DNA of 64,000 nucleotides from Jaenimonas drosophilae (taxonomy: Eukaryota; Euglenozoa; Kinetoplastea; Trypanosomatida; Trypanosomatidae): the NCBI GenBank assembly GCA_030849065.1, contig JASAON010001649.1, positions 108,842 through 172,841 of the forward strand. Direction: 5' to 3'. Both the position numbers and the translations under genes were made by a program. Within the stretch, counting starts at the first letter, position 1. The number at the start of each line of letters is the position of its first letter. Below are positions 1 to 9,360 of this stretch, in pieces. Under the pieces are notes generated by a model. It searched no databases. It was not told where the DNA came from and worked only from the letters and a program-made list of their open reading frames with translations.

Positions 1-353
1 TTTGTTCGTGTTAGGAGGATGACGTGTTTCTCTCCTTCTTCTGCTTCACCTACATGTCATATTCTTCTGCAAACGTTGATTTATGATGCACTCACCCACC
101 TGCACACACACACACACACACCACGTCATCATCTTTGGTGATGGTACTGCACTTGCATTCATCAACATCATCATCATCCACTTCATTTTCTCTTCATCAG
201 TTTTTAGTGGTCGCACACCAACTCCAAAAGCGACGGCACTGGAGGACAATTCTGCGACAACACACACGTGCACGTACATCTAGATTATTTTCATCTAGAC
301 ACACACACAACCACAACACCAAAGTTTAGCTCACCACCGTGCATATCACAAGG
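1..353. other. Spacer and 5' leader before the first gene
   Basis: Non-coding by inspection. It holds a (CA)n run at 103-121 and T/C-rich segments, then a CA-rich, ATG-free stretch from about 295 to 353 with AG dinucleotides near 296 and 329 that could serve as splice acceptors. The short frames here read through simple repeats and are not convincing genes. The 3' UTR of an upstream gene may be included. Confidence 0.5.
103..121. repeat. (CA)n microsatellite
   Basis: About nine uninterrupted CA units in the spacer upstream of the first gene. Confidence 0.95.
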
Positions 354-3300
354 ATGGAGGGTCCTGTGAGATCCTCCGTCTTATCCCGCATGCTCAGCCG
401 CGGCGGTGCGGCCACCTCTGCTCCATCTCCCGGCAGCAGCACGCACGCCTCTGAGCTCACGTGCAACCCATACTCTTCCAACTCCCCAACACGTGAGCCC
501 GATGCCGAGCGCTCGAGCTACCTCCGCGTGAAGATTGATGGTGAAGAGGGCGACGCTGACTTCGCCAAGTGTGCCGCCATCATCGCCAAGACGATTCTCG
601 CACGGCAATCGTACAAGAGCATCGATAAGGGCCAGGCGGAGGAGCTCATGCACGAGGAGCAGCTCCAGGAGATGCCACTCAACGCCCCAAAAGACATGAC
701 AGCTGACACACCACTGCAACACACGAAGCAACGTCGGCGATCAACGCAGCTTCCCGGCCATGAGGAGCCCCTAGACCTCACCGCCGCCCCATCCGATGGT
801 GATGATGATGATGATGATACCACCAATCATGATGCAGACGAGACGCGCGCATCCATGATGGAAGAAGGTGAGGAGGAAGGCGGCTCCGCCACCAAGTTCT
901 CGAGCAGCTCCACGAACGGTGGCAAAGTTGGTGGCCGTCGTGGCTTGCACATCACCTACCAAGAAGGTGTGTATCGGGTCACGGACATGCGCACGAGCAT
1001 CATTCCGTGGGAGCAGTACGCGAAGGATATTTGCCTCGTGTATGCCGCCATTGAAAACGGCCCGTGCCTCTCCACGGCGCGCGCACGTCTGACCTCCATG
1101 GCGGAGAAGTTTCAGCTCTATCTCCTCTTAAACACCGAAGTGGAGAGTAGCTACGATGCCTCGTCCAAAGGGGGCGGGGTGTACGCACGTGGCACGAAGG
1201 TGGATAATGGCCTCAACATGAAGACGAATGTGTCGGCCTCCACCTTTTTGGATTTTGTGGTGCGCACCGCCACCGAGGCCCCACGCACGCCCCTCTACAC
1301 GAGCAAGACGGGCAAGACGGTCACCTTGATGGGCTACCTTGAAGCGGCTGGCATCCACTCCCCCGAGGAGCTCACCGTGGAAGGTCTTGGTCTTCACCCC
1401 TCCCTCTTCCGCAACAAGTACATTCCTCATGATGTGTACGATCGCCACCTCAACCGTGCCGGGACGGTGGGCCAGCGCTTGATGCAGGCCGTCTTCGCCA
1501 CACATGGACCGAACAATGGTGATTTGTGCGGCGCACTGATTCGTTCCGAGTTGGAGCAGCGTGAGTTCCGCCAAAAACAAATCATCACGACGGAAATGAC
1601 GCTAGAGGTGTATGGGCACCATCCCGATGAGGTGGAGCGTCTTGCCGCGTGGGTACATCGCCAGGGCTTCAACAACTTCAAGCGCAACATGTGGTCCATC
1701 ATGATTCCACGTCGTGCCCCACCCGACGGCCCCAACACGCTGGAGAACAAGGTAGTTACGGTTGGCGATCAGCTCCGCCACATCTTCTTGCCCCTCATGA
1801 TGGCCACGTTGTACCCGGCCGATCGCAAGTGGGCCCCCGTGGCACAACTACTCCGACAAACCGGCTCACTCTGCATCCACACAGAGCCCGTCATTCGCAC
1901 AGAGAATCTCTCGCCACACCCCATCAACCCAGACAACATCGCCATTACCCCCGACAAGGTGTGCAGCGACTACTACTTCTTCTACTACGTGTGGGCCAAC
2001 CTGGCCTCCTTGAATGCGCTGCGACGTCGTCTGGGCCTCAACACCATTCAGTTCTCTCCCTTTGTCTTGGAGCCAACTTCGGCCTTTGATCAGCTTGTCG
2101 CGGGCTTCTTGCTCGGTGATGTGGTCCACCACGTAACCTCACTCCGCAAGAGCTGGATTATGCAGTACCTCTACATGATGTGCAGGATTGGCATCGTGCT
2201 CTCTCCCTTGCGCGACAATGCCCTGCACACGCCCTACTTTGAGCACCCCATCACCACCTACTTCCGTCAAGGTATGCGTGTTTCCATGGCCACCTCCGAC
2301 CCGCTCTACTTTCACCACCGCTCAGAACAACCCCTCGTGGAGGAGTACGCCACCCTCATGAAGGTACACAATCTGCAGCCCATGGACCTGTGTGAGTTGG
2401 CACGCAACAGTGTTTTAAACAGCAATTTTCCACTGGAGCTCAAGCGGGAGTGGCTCGGTGAGCACTTTAGCCCACTCGGCAGCAGCGGCAACGACGTCTC
2501 GCGGTCGAGCGTGTGCAACCATCGTCTAGATTTTCGTCATGAGAGCCTCTTGGAGGAGGAAACGTTGCTGAACCTCGTCTTGGCCACGGCGGCGAAGCAG
2601 GGTGAGACGCCCATGGTTGTGGGGAATATCCCAATTGCGGCGAGCCTGCAGCTGCCCGAGGTGGTGGCGCAGAGCCGTCGTCAGCGACGCATCAACTACA
2701 CTGACCGCCGCATCGTGTACCCGCGCATTGACGTGTACGGCCTTGATTCCACCCACATTCGGGCGAAGGAGTCGGTTGAAACGTTGCGTCATGTGATGGC
2801 ACTACGCAACAAGTACACCAACACACGTGTTGTGGATGTGTGTGTGGAGGATGTATTCGCACACGCCAGTGACTTTGAGGAGGACATGTACGAGTACAAC
2901 AGCTACTACGGTGTGTGCCTCCTTTCACGTGTGGGTACCTCACCCGAGTGGCCAGCCTTCATTCCTCCGGTGCAGGACTTCATTCACGACGTGAATACGG
3001 TGCGCCGCGCCGTGAGCTCACGCGAGCTCACCAAGCTGGCGGTGCATCGCTTGCACGTCCTGGAGCGCAAGTTCCTCCTGCACATTAGCATCAACATATC
3101 CAATGAGGCGGGAAAACAGGCGGACAAGGAGTGGAACAACCGCGACTATCTCACCGCGCACAAGGTGGATACGAACGTACGCATCGATGCCGGCCACAAC
3201 GCCCGCACCTTGCTGGAGTTCTTCGTGGATAAGGTGCTGAACCATGGCGAGGATGTTGTCTTTGAAGAGGACAACCAACCCATCACCTTGCGCCAACTTC

Positions 3301-5738
3301 TTCGTCGCTACGACATCAACGTGAGCCAAATCACCGTTGATGAGCTCAACCACCAAATCGATGCCCACCCCGACCTGCGCCGCATCTTCCTCTCCCCCTT
3401 CAACTTCATGCAGGGCCGCTACTTTGCCGAGCTCACCAAGCGCACCCTCACCTTGTACCAGGAGGACGCCTACAACTTCGCCGAAAACCGTCTCGCCCTG
3501 CAGGGTGAGTCGGAACAGGAGTGGGTGGAGCTCGCGCATTGGTTTGATCGGTATGGCATGGCGAGCTCACAGAGTCGGTGGATGGTGTCGTTCCCACGCA
3601 GCTACAGACGGCTGAAGCAGCAGGGCGTCGTGCGTGATTTTGGCCAGTTTCTGGACAACCTCTTCCGCCCCTTGTGGGAGATTAGTCTGCACCCGGCACG
3701 TGATACCAAGTTTCACTACTTCTTGGCGCACGTGTCGGGCTTTGACTGCTACGACGACGAAACGTGGTTTGATGTGCCACTCTCCGTCATGTACCCGCAT
3801 GACTGGCGCAGCCAACAGAATCCGCCCTACAACCTCTATCTCTACTACATGTGGGCCAACATCACCTCCTTGAATGAGTTCCGCGCCTCACGTGGCCTGG
3901 GCACCTTCACCTTCCGGCCCCAGTGTGGCGAACACGGGGGCGTGGATCACCTCATTGGCGGCTTCTTGTTGTGCAACGGCATCAGCCACGGCGTAACGTT
4001 GGCCAAACATCCTGTGATGGAGTACATGTACTACCTCACCCAGCTCGGTGTGGCCATGTCGCCGCTGAGCAACACCACGAGTGCCTGTGCCTACCTGGAG
4101 AACCCGTTTCCCATCTTTTTTCATCGTGGGCTGAATGTTAGCCTTGGCACCAACCAGCCCCTCTACTTTCACTTCACGCGAGAGCCACTCGTGGAGGAGT
4201 ACTCCATCGCGGCCAAGTTGTGGCGCTTCGAGTTCAACGACTTATCTGAGATTGCACGCAACAGCGTCTTGCAGAGTGGTTTTCCTCCCTCGTGGAAGCA
4301 CAAGGCCCTGGGCCCCTTGTACCAGCTTCACTCAACACTGGGCAACGATGTACGTCGCAGTCGTGTATCGGATATCCGTGTGGCCTACCGGTACGAGGTG
4401 TACCACACGGAGCTCAACTATCTGGATGCGCAACTCTCCACCACCCATCGCATGCCACGCGCCATGACCCTATTGGAGGAGGAGCTCGCGCAGTATGAGG
4501 CGGCGTTGCGCAACCGCTGCGTGGCGGAGCTCATCGCCACGAGTGTGCCAGCCAACAAGGATGCGGTGGAGGAGGCTCGTCTGCGCAAGGAGAAGGAGGC
4601 GGAGGCGAACATCTCACTCGAGAGCCGCTGCGCCACCGCGCGGAGTGATATTGCCACACTGGAACAAGAGATTCACCGTATTCAGGCCCTCTCCACACAG
4701 GCACGTACGCAAAATGTGCAAATGGCCATGGCCATCAACCGCATACGCACCTACTTGCAGAATGAGCGCTTCTCCATCCTGGGCAATCTTGGCGAGAACG
4801 CGGCGGAATCCACGGCTGCCGCATCTCCACTCAGCCCGCGCGAAATGACGCGAAAACTGAACAACTCGAGCGGTGAAAACTCAGTTACTGGACGTGGATT
4901 CTTGTCAGCACCAGGAACAGCACGCCACAGCAGTGTTGTGGTTGGTGGTGGTGGTGATGCGGATGAGAAGGGGTCGTCTGTTGGCGATGAGGATGAACGT
5001 GTGTTGGAGCTATCCAAGACCTCGGGCTACGAAGGAAAGGAGGGTGGTGCTCTGCGTGTGCCGGATCTGGCGCATGCCGCCAGGACCAACTCGTCGAGCA
5101 ACGCCAGCCATCCACTCCAGCTGGAGGAGGAAGATGAAGAGGGTGATGATGATGATGGCGTGGCGAAGGAGGAGGAGGAGGATGAGGAGCGCAACGGAAG
5201 CAGCTCCACCGGCTCGCAGGTTGGCGTGGTGGTGGGTGAGCTCACTCACCAGGGCTATCCCGACATTGTAGAGGAGGAGGTGGAGGCGGCAACAGCAGAC
5301 GATGCTGCTCCAGCAACTACTTCGTCCGCCATTCATGAAGATGTCGTTGCCGATGATGGAGAGAAGAAGTGCGACCAGAATGATGGTGATGCGGTGGTGG
5401 AGATGGGCAGCGCGCACACAGCAGGAAGTGCAGATGATGAACCGCAAGAGGTGCCAGACTGTGAGGAGGAGGCGGCGCAGATGAACCGCGACGTTGATGG
5501 CTCTGCGCCACTTCAGCAGCACAGCTCCAGCAACCACAGCAACAGCAACAGCAATAGTGCTGTGGTGAAGAGCAATGCGTCCCTTCCGGCCTCAGATGCA
5601 CATGACCAACAACCAACTTCACCACCCAAGGAGGTGGAGAACGTTGCGGATGAACCGAGCAACAACCACCACGAGAATGGTGAGGAGGAAGAACAACAAC
5701 ATGTGGAGGAGATGCCAACATCTACACCCTCTGAGTAG
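354..5738 (+). CDS. Tandem double AMP-deaminase-like pseudoenzyme
   Basis: A protein of 1794 residues with two successive AMP-deaminase folds (about 195-720 and 790-1360). Both keep the family's PLVEEY and ELARNSVL/EIARNSVL signatures and the long core. In the first copy the zinc HxH after VD reads G286/N288, the third zinc histidine is F570, and the catalytic DD reads S648-D649. In the second copy these are N941/R943, Q1190 and N1267-Q1268. The general-acid Glu (573, 1193) and the following His (593, 1212) remain. Loss of zinc ligands in both copies implies no deaminase activity; a scaffold or nucleotide-sensing role is inference. A coiled coil (about 1385-1480) and an acidic Glu/Asp-rich tail follow. 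Start: an open GTG lies five codons upstream, but 354 is the first ATG. Confidence 0.9.
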   Translation: MEGPVRSSVLSRMLSRGGAATSAPSPGSSTHASELTCNPYSSNSPTREPDAERSSYLRVKIDGEEGDADFAKCAAIIAKTILARQSYKSIDKGQAEELMHEEQLQEMPLNAPKDMTADTPLQHTKQRRRSTQLPGHEEPLDLTAAPSDGDDDDDDTTNHDADETRASMMEEGEEEGGSATKFSSSSTNGGKVGGRRGLHITYQEGVYRVTDMRTSIIPWEQYAKDICLVYAAIENGPCLSTARARLTSMAEKFQLYLLLNTEVESSYDASSKGGGVYARGTKVDNGLNMKTNVSASTFLDFVVRTATEAPRTPLYTSKTGKTVTLMGYLEAAGIHSPEELTVEGLGLHPSLFRNKYIPHDVYDRHLNRAGTVGQRLMQAVFATHGPNNGDLCGALIRSELEQREFRQKQIITTEMTLEVYGHHPDEVERLAAWVHRQGFNNFKRNMWSIMIPRRAPPDGPNTLENKVVTVGDQLRHIFLPLMMATLYPADRKWAPVAQLLRQTGSLCIHTEPVIRTENLSPHPINPDNIAITPDKVCSDYYFFYYVWANLASLNALRRRLGLNTIQFSPFVLEPTSAFDQLVAGFLLGDVVHHVTSLRKSWIMQYLYMMCRIGIVLSPLRDNALHTPYFEHPITTYFRQGMRVSMATSDPLYFHHRSEQPLVEEYATLMKVHNLQPMDLCELARNSVLNSNFPLELKREWLGEHFSPLGSSGNDVSRSSVCNHRLDFRHESLLEEETLLNLVLATAAKQGETPMVVGNIPIAASLQLPEVVAQSRRQRRINYTDRRIVYPRIDVYGLDSTHIRAKESVETLRHVMALRNKYTNTRVVDVCVEDVFAHASDFEEDMYEYNSYYGVCLLSRVGTSPEWPAFIPPVQDFIHDVNTVRRAVSSRELTKLAVHRLHVLERKFLLHISINISNEAGKQADKEWNNRDYLTAHKVDTNVRIDAGHNARTLLEFFVDKVLNHGEDVVFEEDNQPITLRQLLRRYDINVSQITVDELNHQIDAHPDLRRIFLSPFNFMQGRYFAELTKRTLTLYQEDAYNFAENRLALQGESEQEWVELAHWFDRYGMASSQSRWMVSFPRSYRRLKQQGVVRDFGQFLDNLFRPLWEISLHPARDTKFHYFLAHVSGFDCYDDETWFDVPLSVMYPHDWRSQQNPPYNLYLYYMWANITSLNEFRASRGLGTFTFRPQCGEHGGVDHLIGGFLLCNGISHGVTLAKHPVMEYMYYLTQLGVAMSPLSNTTSACAYLENPFPIFFHRGLNVSLGTNQPLYFHFTREPLVEEYSIAAKLWRFEFNDLSEIARNSVLQSGFPPSWKHKALGPLYQLHSTLGNDVRRSRVSDIRVAYRYEVYHTELNYLDAQLSTTHRMPRAMTLLEEELAQYEAALRNRCVAELIATSVPANKDAVEEARLRKEKEAEANISLESRCATARSDIATLEQEIHRIQALSTQARTQNVQMAMAINRIRTYLQNERFSILGNLGENAAESTAAASPLSPREMTRKLNNSSGENSVTGRGFLSAPGTARHSSVVVGGGGDADEKGSSVGDEDERVLELSKTSGYEGKEGGALRVPDLAHAARTNSSSNASHPLQLEEEDEEGDDDDGVAKEEEEDEERNGSSSTGSQVGVVVGELTHQGYPDIVEEEVEAATADDAAPATTSSAIHEDVVADDGEKKCDQNDGDAVVEMGSAHTAGSADDEPQEVPDCEEEAAQMNRDVDGSAPLQQHSSSNHSNSNSNSAVVKSNASLPASDAHDQQPTSPPKEVENVADEPSNNHHENGEEEEQQHVEEMPTSTPSE

Positions 5739-6342
5739 GAGGTGTGTGTTTGTGTGTGGTGTGTGTTGGTATGAGATGTACAGATGATCATGCAGCAACA
5801 ACACCATTGATTGCTGATGCAACAACAACAACAACACAAGAAGAAGACTGAGGAGCTGTGTGCTCCACCTATTCAGTGAGATGTATCAGTAGTATCAGTA
5901 GTACTCGCGACATGATCCCAACCAACGCCTTCACCTTCTTCTTCTTCTTCCTGTACCAACATCATCATTGTGTAGTATAGACGTTTTGGCCTTCCGCTGC
6001 CGGGCACACAGGCCAGGCGCTTCTTCGTATTGTATCTTCTTCTTCTTCTTTTCACGCACGCAGTGTGTGTGTGTGCGACGGAGAGCAGAGGCCATCTAGT
6101 TGGCTTGTTTTTGCCATCACTGCTGGCTGACTTGATTCCGAAAACTAGAAATACAACAAGACCTCCTTCATTCAATCTGTGTTGTTTGTTACGACCGCAA
6201 CAACAACAACAACACCTCATTCATCAACGCACACACGCAAGACGCACAAGCACTCTTCCACCGCTGTAGAGAAGGAGCGGCCCCTAGATATTGATTGCGA
6301 ACCGTCGGCGTGTGTGTGTGCGTACATCGATCACAAAACCAG
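5739..6342. other. Spacer: 3' UTR and long ATG-free leader
   Basis: Contains CAA repeats (5820-5837, 6196-6214) and two T/C-rich tracts with following AGs, near 5935-5980 and 6030-6062. From about 5916 to the next start at 6388 there is no ATG at all, so the acceptor at about 6062 or the one at 6367 would each give a clean leader. No RNA gene or hairpin stood out. Confidence 0.5.
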
Positions 6343-6367
6343 TTTTTTTTTCTCTCTTCTTGCTTAG
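6343..6367 (+). promoter_or_regulatory. Predicted trans-splice acceptor (polypyrimidine tract + AG)
   Basis: A nine-T run plus CT-rich sequence ends in TTGCTTAG at 6367, 20 nt before the ATG at 6388. It lies inside the frame that is open from 6295, so the upstream part of that frame would be removed from the mature mRNA. This decides the start of the following gene. Confidence 0.7.
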
Positions 6368-6387
6368 CTGCCATCATTTTGGCAGAT

Positions 6388-8532
6388 ATGAATCTTGTTC
6401 TATTAGACGATGATGTGGAGACCGATGATTATCTCTCTCCACCAGATGTGGCCATGACCTACAACACAAGTGATGATGAAGATTTTGCCGCAGATGATGA
6501 TAATGATGATGCCGTGGATGGCGAGAGTGGGCTGGATGCGGAGCTCCGCAAGGATCTCCAGCTCCTGCTCCACATGAATCATGCTGATGGTGATGATCAT
6601 GACGCACAGGCCTTTCAACGCATCACGCACAAGGTTCCACCCACCCGTCTTCGTGCCAACCGTCCTGCCAGCAGCGGCCTCTATACCCAACAACAACAAC
6701 CTCGGCCATCCCCCATGAAACGCCCTGCCAGCACCTCTGTTGTTGGTCGTGGCAGCCAACGCACGCAACTTCGTGCGCATCCCCCGCCACGTCCATCTCC
6801 CGCCGATCACACGCGCAAGGCCACTTTGGCCTATCATGGCAGCATGATTGCCGAAGATGTTTCTGGCACCACCACCGCATCCACCATCACCACAATCGGC
6901 ACAACGACAGCCACGAGCAGCGGCACGAGCCCAGCCAAGACGGCGAAGGAGGTGCCACCCCCACTCACATACTTCTATACATCCAATGGCCATCACTCAG
7001 CCCCGCGTCAGCCACAGGTTGGGAGTACCTCCACAACACCCCGCAACGTTGGCGGGCGTACATCACGCCCAACCTCCTCACTGCCATCATCTACACGGAA
7101 AGTTGGTCAGTGTACGCCGGTGGAGCACACGCCACGCAACACCTCCGCACGTGCGCGAGGCTCACGCCCATCTTCGGCCTCGTTGCGCCCAACGCCACCA
7201 TCTCCACATGGCAATGCACGTCGCGCCGTTGCCATGGCCAAGGCCTCTGCCGCACAGCCACCTCCACCAGCAACAACCAACAACACCAACAACACCAACG
7301 CAACGCCCTCCGCATCATCTTCACCGCCTCCATCCACATCCACGGCCGTTGCTCCTCCCACGCCCATCTCCAAGCGCGAACCGCCGTCTATGTCGCTCGA
7401 TCCCGCCAACGTCCCAAAAATTTTGGCGGAACTCGAGCGTTGCCGCATTGAGTTTGACGAATCCACGATGGAGCACCGGCGATTGCAGACCATGATGGGC
7501 AGGACGAAGATTCTGTTGGGCCGTGAGCGTCGATGCATTCATCGCTTGCACAACTCCATGGCCCAGGCCGCGCAGGACCGTCGCGTGGTTGAGGAGCTCC
7601 AACGCACCTACACGGCCGAAATGGCGCGGCAACGTCGTCTACGCCGGTTGGCTGCCCATATGGATGAGCGGAGGACCGCCCTCATTGCACAGCGTGCGCA
7701 GGAGGTGGAGCCCGAGGTGATTACGTGCGCGGAACAGTGCCTGAGCTCGCTCTTCGGCATTAACTGCTACGATGGTGCGCAAGGATCTGCCAAGATGGCC
7801 TCCACGACGTTGTTGCGCCGCAAATTGCATCAACTCCAGGCTGAAAAGATCCGATTGCAGGAGGAACTTCTCGGGTACAAGGATGTACGCCGTCGTACCG
7901 CGGAGGGTGATGTGCAGGCCAAGATGGAGCTCTTCGAGGTGGCGCGGCGCCTTGCTGGCACAACGTGGCACACACAACGGCCATCGGTGGTGGCTGCTGC
8001 TGCCGGTGATGTGCCACGGCGCGAGGACGTTGGGCTGCGTCTTCTGCGGGAGCAGGTGGACCATTTAGAGGCTCATCTTGCCCGACTGCAGAGCGAGACG
8101 AAGTCGGCCACACACCGTGCCAACACAAAACGCACGCGTATCGCGGAGCTGCGTGAGCTCATTCGCCGCCAACTGGAGGAGGATGATGATGATGGCATGT
8201 TTGAGTTCCGGGAGGAGTCGCGCCACGCACAGGACCTCTTCGACTCGGAACAACAACGTGCGAAGGTGTTGCAGGTGAAGAACGCCAAACACATCATCGC
8301 ACCAGCACCTGTTGTTGCCCCACTTGATCTCGGGCCTGCAGTGGCAGCAGCAGCAGCAGATAATCCTCTCACTGGTGCAGCTCCCTCCGAAGGTGGCATT
8401 CATTCTGTTGCAACACCCAACTGGCTGCGACGTAATGAACCCGTTGTGAGCTTCCACCACGTGGAGGTATCGGCCATCCAACCCACACCCTCCTCCACCA
8501 TCTTCATCACGGAGTCTTTTGGCGATGGATGA
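6388..8532 (+). CDS. Coiled-coil protein with Ser/Thr/Pro-rich N-terminal half
   Basis: A protein of 714 residues with no family I can name. An acidic N-terminus (about 1-60, Asp/Glu-rich) is followed by a low-complexity Ser/Thr/Pro/Arg region (80-330). Two helical, heptad-rich, charged segments come next (about 344-440 and 470-630) with Leu, Arg and Glu periodicity typical of coiled coils. The tail is Ala- and Pro-rich. This architecture is common among cytoskeletal or flagellar proteins of kinetoplastids, which is only a suggestion. The start is the first ATG after the acceptor at 6367; 31 further open codons upstream are rejected because they cross the polypyrimidine tract. Confidence 0.8.
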   Translation: MNLVLLDDDVETDDYLSPPDVAMTYNTSDDEDFAADDDNDDAVDGESGLDAELRKDLQLLLHMNHADGDDHDAQAFQRITHKVPPTRLRANRPASSGLYTQQQQPRPSPMKRPASTSVVGRGSQRTQLRAHPPPRPSPADHTRKATLAYHGSMIAEDVSGTTTASTITTIGTTTATSSGTSPAKTAKEVPPPLTYFYTSNGHHSAPRQPQVGSTSTTPRNVGGRTSRPTSSLPSSTRKVGQCTPVEHTPRNTSARARGSRPSSASLRPTPPSPHGNARRAVAMAKASAAQPPPPATTNNTNNTNATPSASSSPPPSTSTAVAPPTPISKREPPSMSLDPANVPKILAELERCRIEFDESTMEHRRLQTMMGRTKILLGRERRCIHRLHNSMAQAAQDRRVVEELQRTYTAEMARQRRLRRLAAHMDERRTALIAQRAQEVEPEVITCAEQCLSSLFGINCYDGAQGSAKMASTTLLRRKLHQLQAEKIRLQEELLGYKDVRRRTAEGDVQAKMELFEVARRLAGTTWHTQRPSVVAAAAGDVPRREDVGLRLLREQVDHLEAHLARLQSETKSATHRANTKRTRIAELRELIRRQLEEDDDDGMFEFREESRHAQDLFDSEQQRAKVLQVKNAKHIIAPAPVVAPLDLGPAVAAAAADNPLTGAAPSEGGIHSVATPNWLRRNEPVVSFHHVEVSAIQPTPSSTIFITESFGDG

Positions 8533-9360
8533 GTTGTATTGTGTTGTACTCATACACGTACGTACGTACATCATCATCATCATCAACGCCATCGATACTC
8601 CATATTGCACTAGACTTGCTAGCCTCTCATACCCCCATTCGTGCTCCACCCAGTTGCAATCGCCGTGCTCGTTCTGCACACGCACGCACGCACGCAACAT
8701 CATGTAGGTTGTGTGCTGTGTGTGCAATTTGTGTTGTGGTGCGCATGGATTGAGTTGGTGGGTTGCTCCTTTTGTTGTTGTTGTTGTTTATCCTACCCAA
8801 TCTCTGTTGTCCTCCTGCCGTTGTGCCGCTTCGCACGGCCGATGAAGGGGGGGGGGAGGTGGCGGTGTGTTCCTCCCCTGTGATATACCCGCCCAATACA
8901 CCAAATTCTGTACTAGGGCATGAAGTGAAGGGAAGATGATGGCTGAATTGCCACAACAGCCCACTCACAACGCACACAATGTACTACTGATTGTATGAAT
9001 CACCTCACTTACCTGTTCTGATTTGTTCTATTGGTTGTAGGATCTGTTCCTGCGTCGCACGCCTTATCTTGTAACAACACAGCCATTGAGCAACCGCACT
9101 CATTTAGGCTTAGCACACATTCACACCTGTACAACCACACAAACACACACGTTGACCTGCGTTATAACATAGTACTAACTAGCTATTGCCAAACGAGTTA
9201 TTCATATAATTCTCTTCATCTGGTACCAAACACACACACTGCAGGCAGACCCACTCCACCAGCTCCTGCATCGATATTCACCATCACCACCATCAGCAGC
9301 AAGAACAACTCATATATAACAACAACACACACACAACAACAACAACAACAACAACAAGCA
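8533..9360. other. Spacer with a 320-nt ATG-free leader
   Basis: Contains a GTACGTAC repeat (about 8555-8570), a ten-G run (about 8847-8856) and T/G-rich tracts. A likely splice acceptor ends at 9040. The 320 nt from there to the ATG at 9361 contain no ATG and end in a CAA repeat (9331-9357). No RNA gene was seen. Confidence 0.5.
9010..9040 (+). promoter_or_regulatory. Predicted trans-splice acceptor
   Basis: T-rich sequence ending in TTGGTTGTAG at 9040. A second possible site is the CTGCAG ending near 9243. Either leaves 9361 as the first ATG, so the open frame reaching back to 9031 is not used. Confidence 0.55.

Noticed and set aside
6295..6387. 31-codon N-terminal extension of the coiled-coil gene
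   Set aside because: It crosses a polypyrimidine tract and AG at 6343-6367 and begins without an ATG in suitable context.
8847..8856. Ten-G run as a possible G-quadruplex
   Set aside because: A single G-run without neighbouring G-tracts does not make an intramolecular quadruplex.
9031..9360. 110-codon N-terminal extension of the HD-domain gene
   Set aside because: Opens with TTG inside the acceptor region and reads leader CA repeats; the first ATG after the acceptor is 9361.
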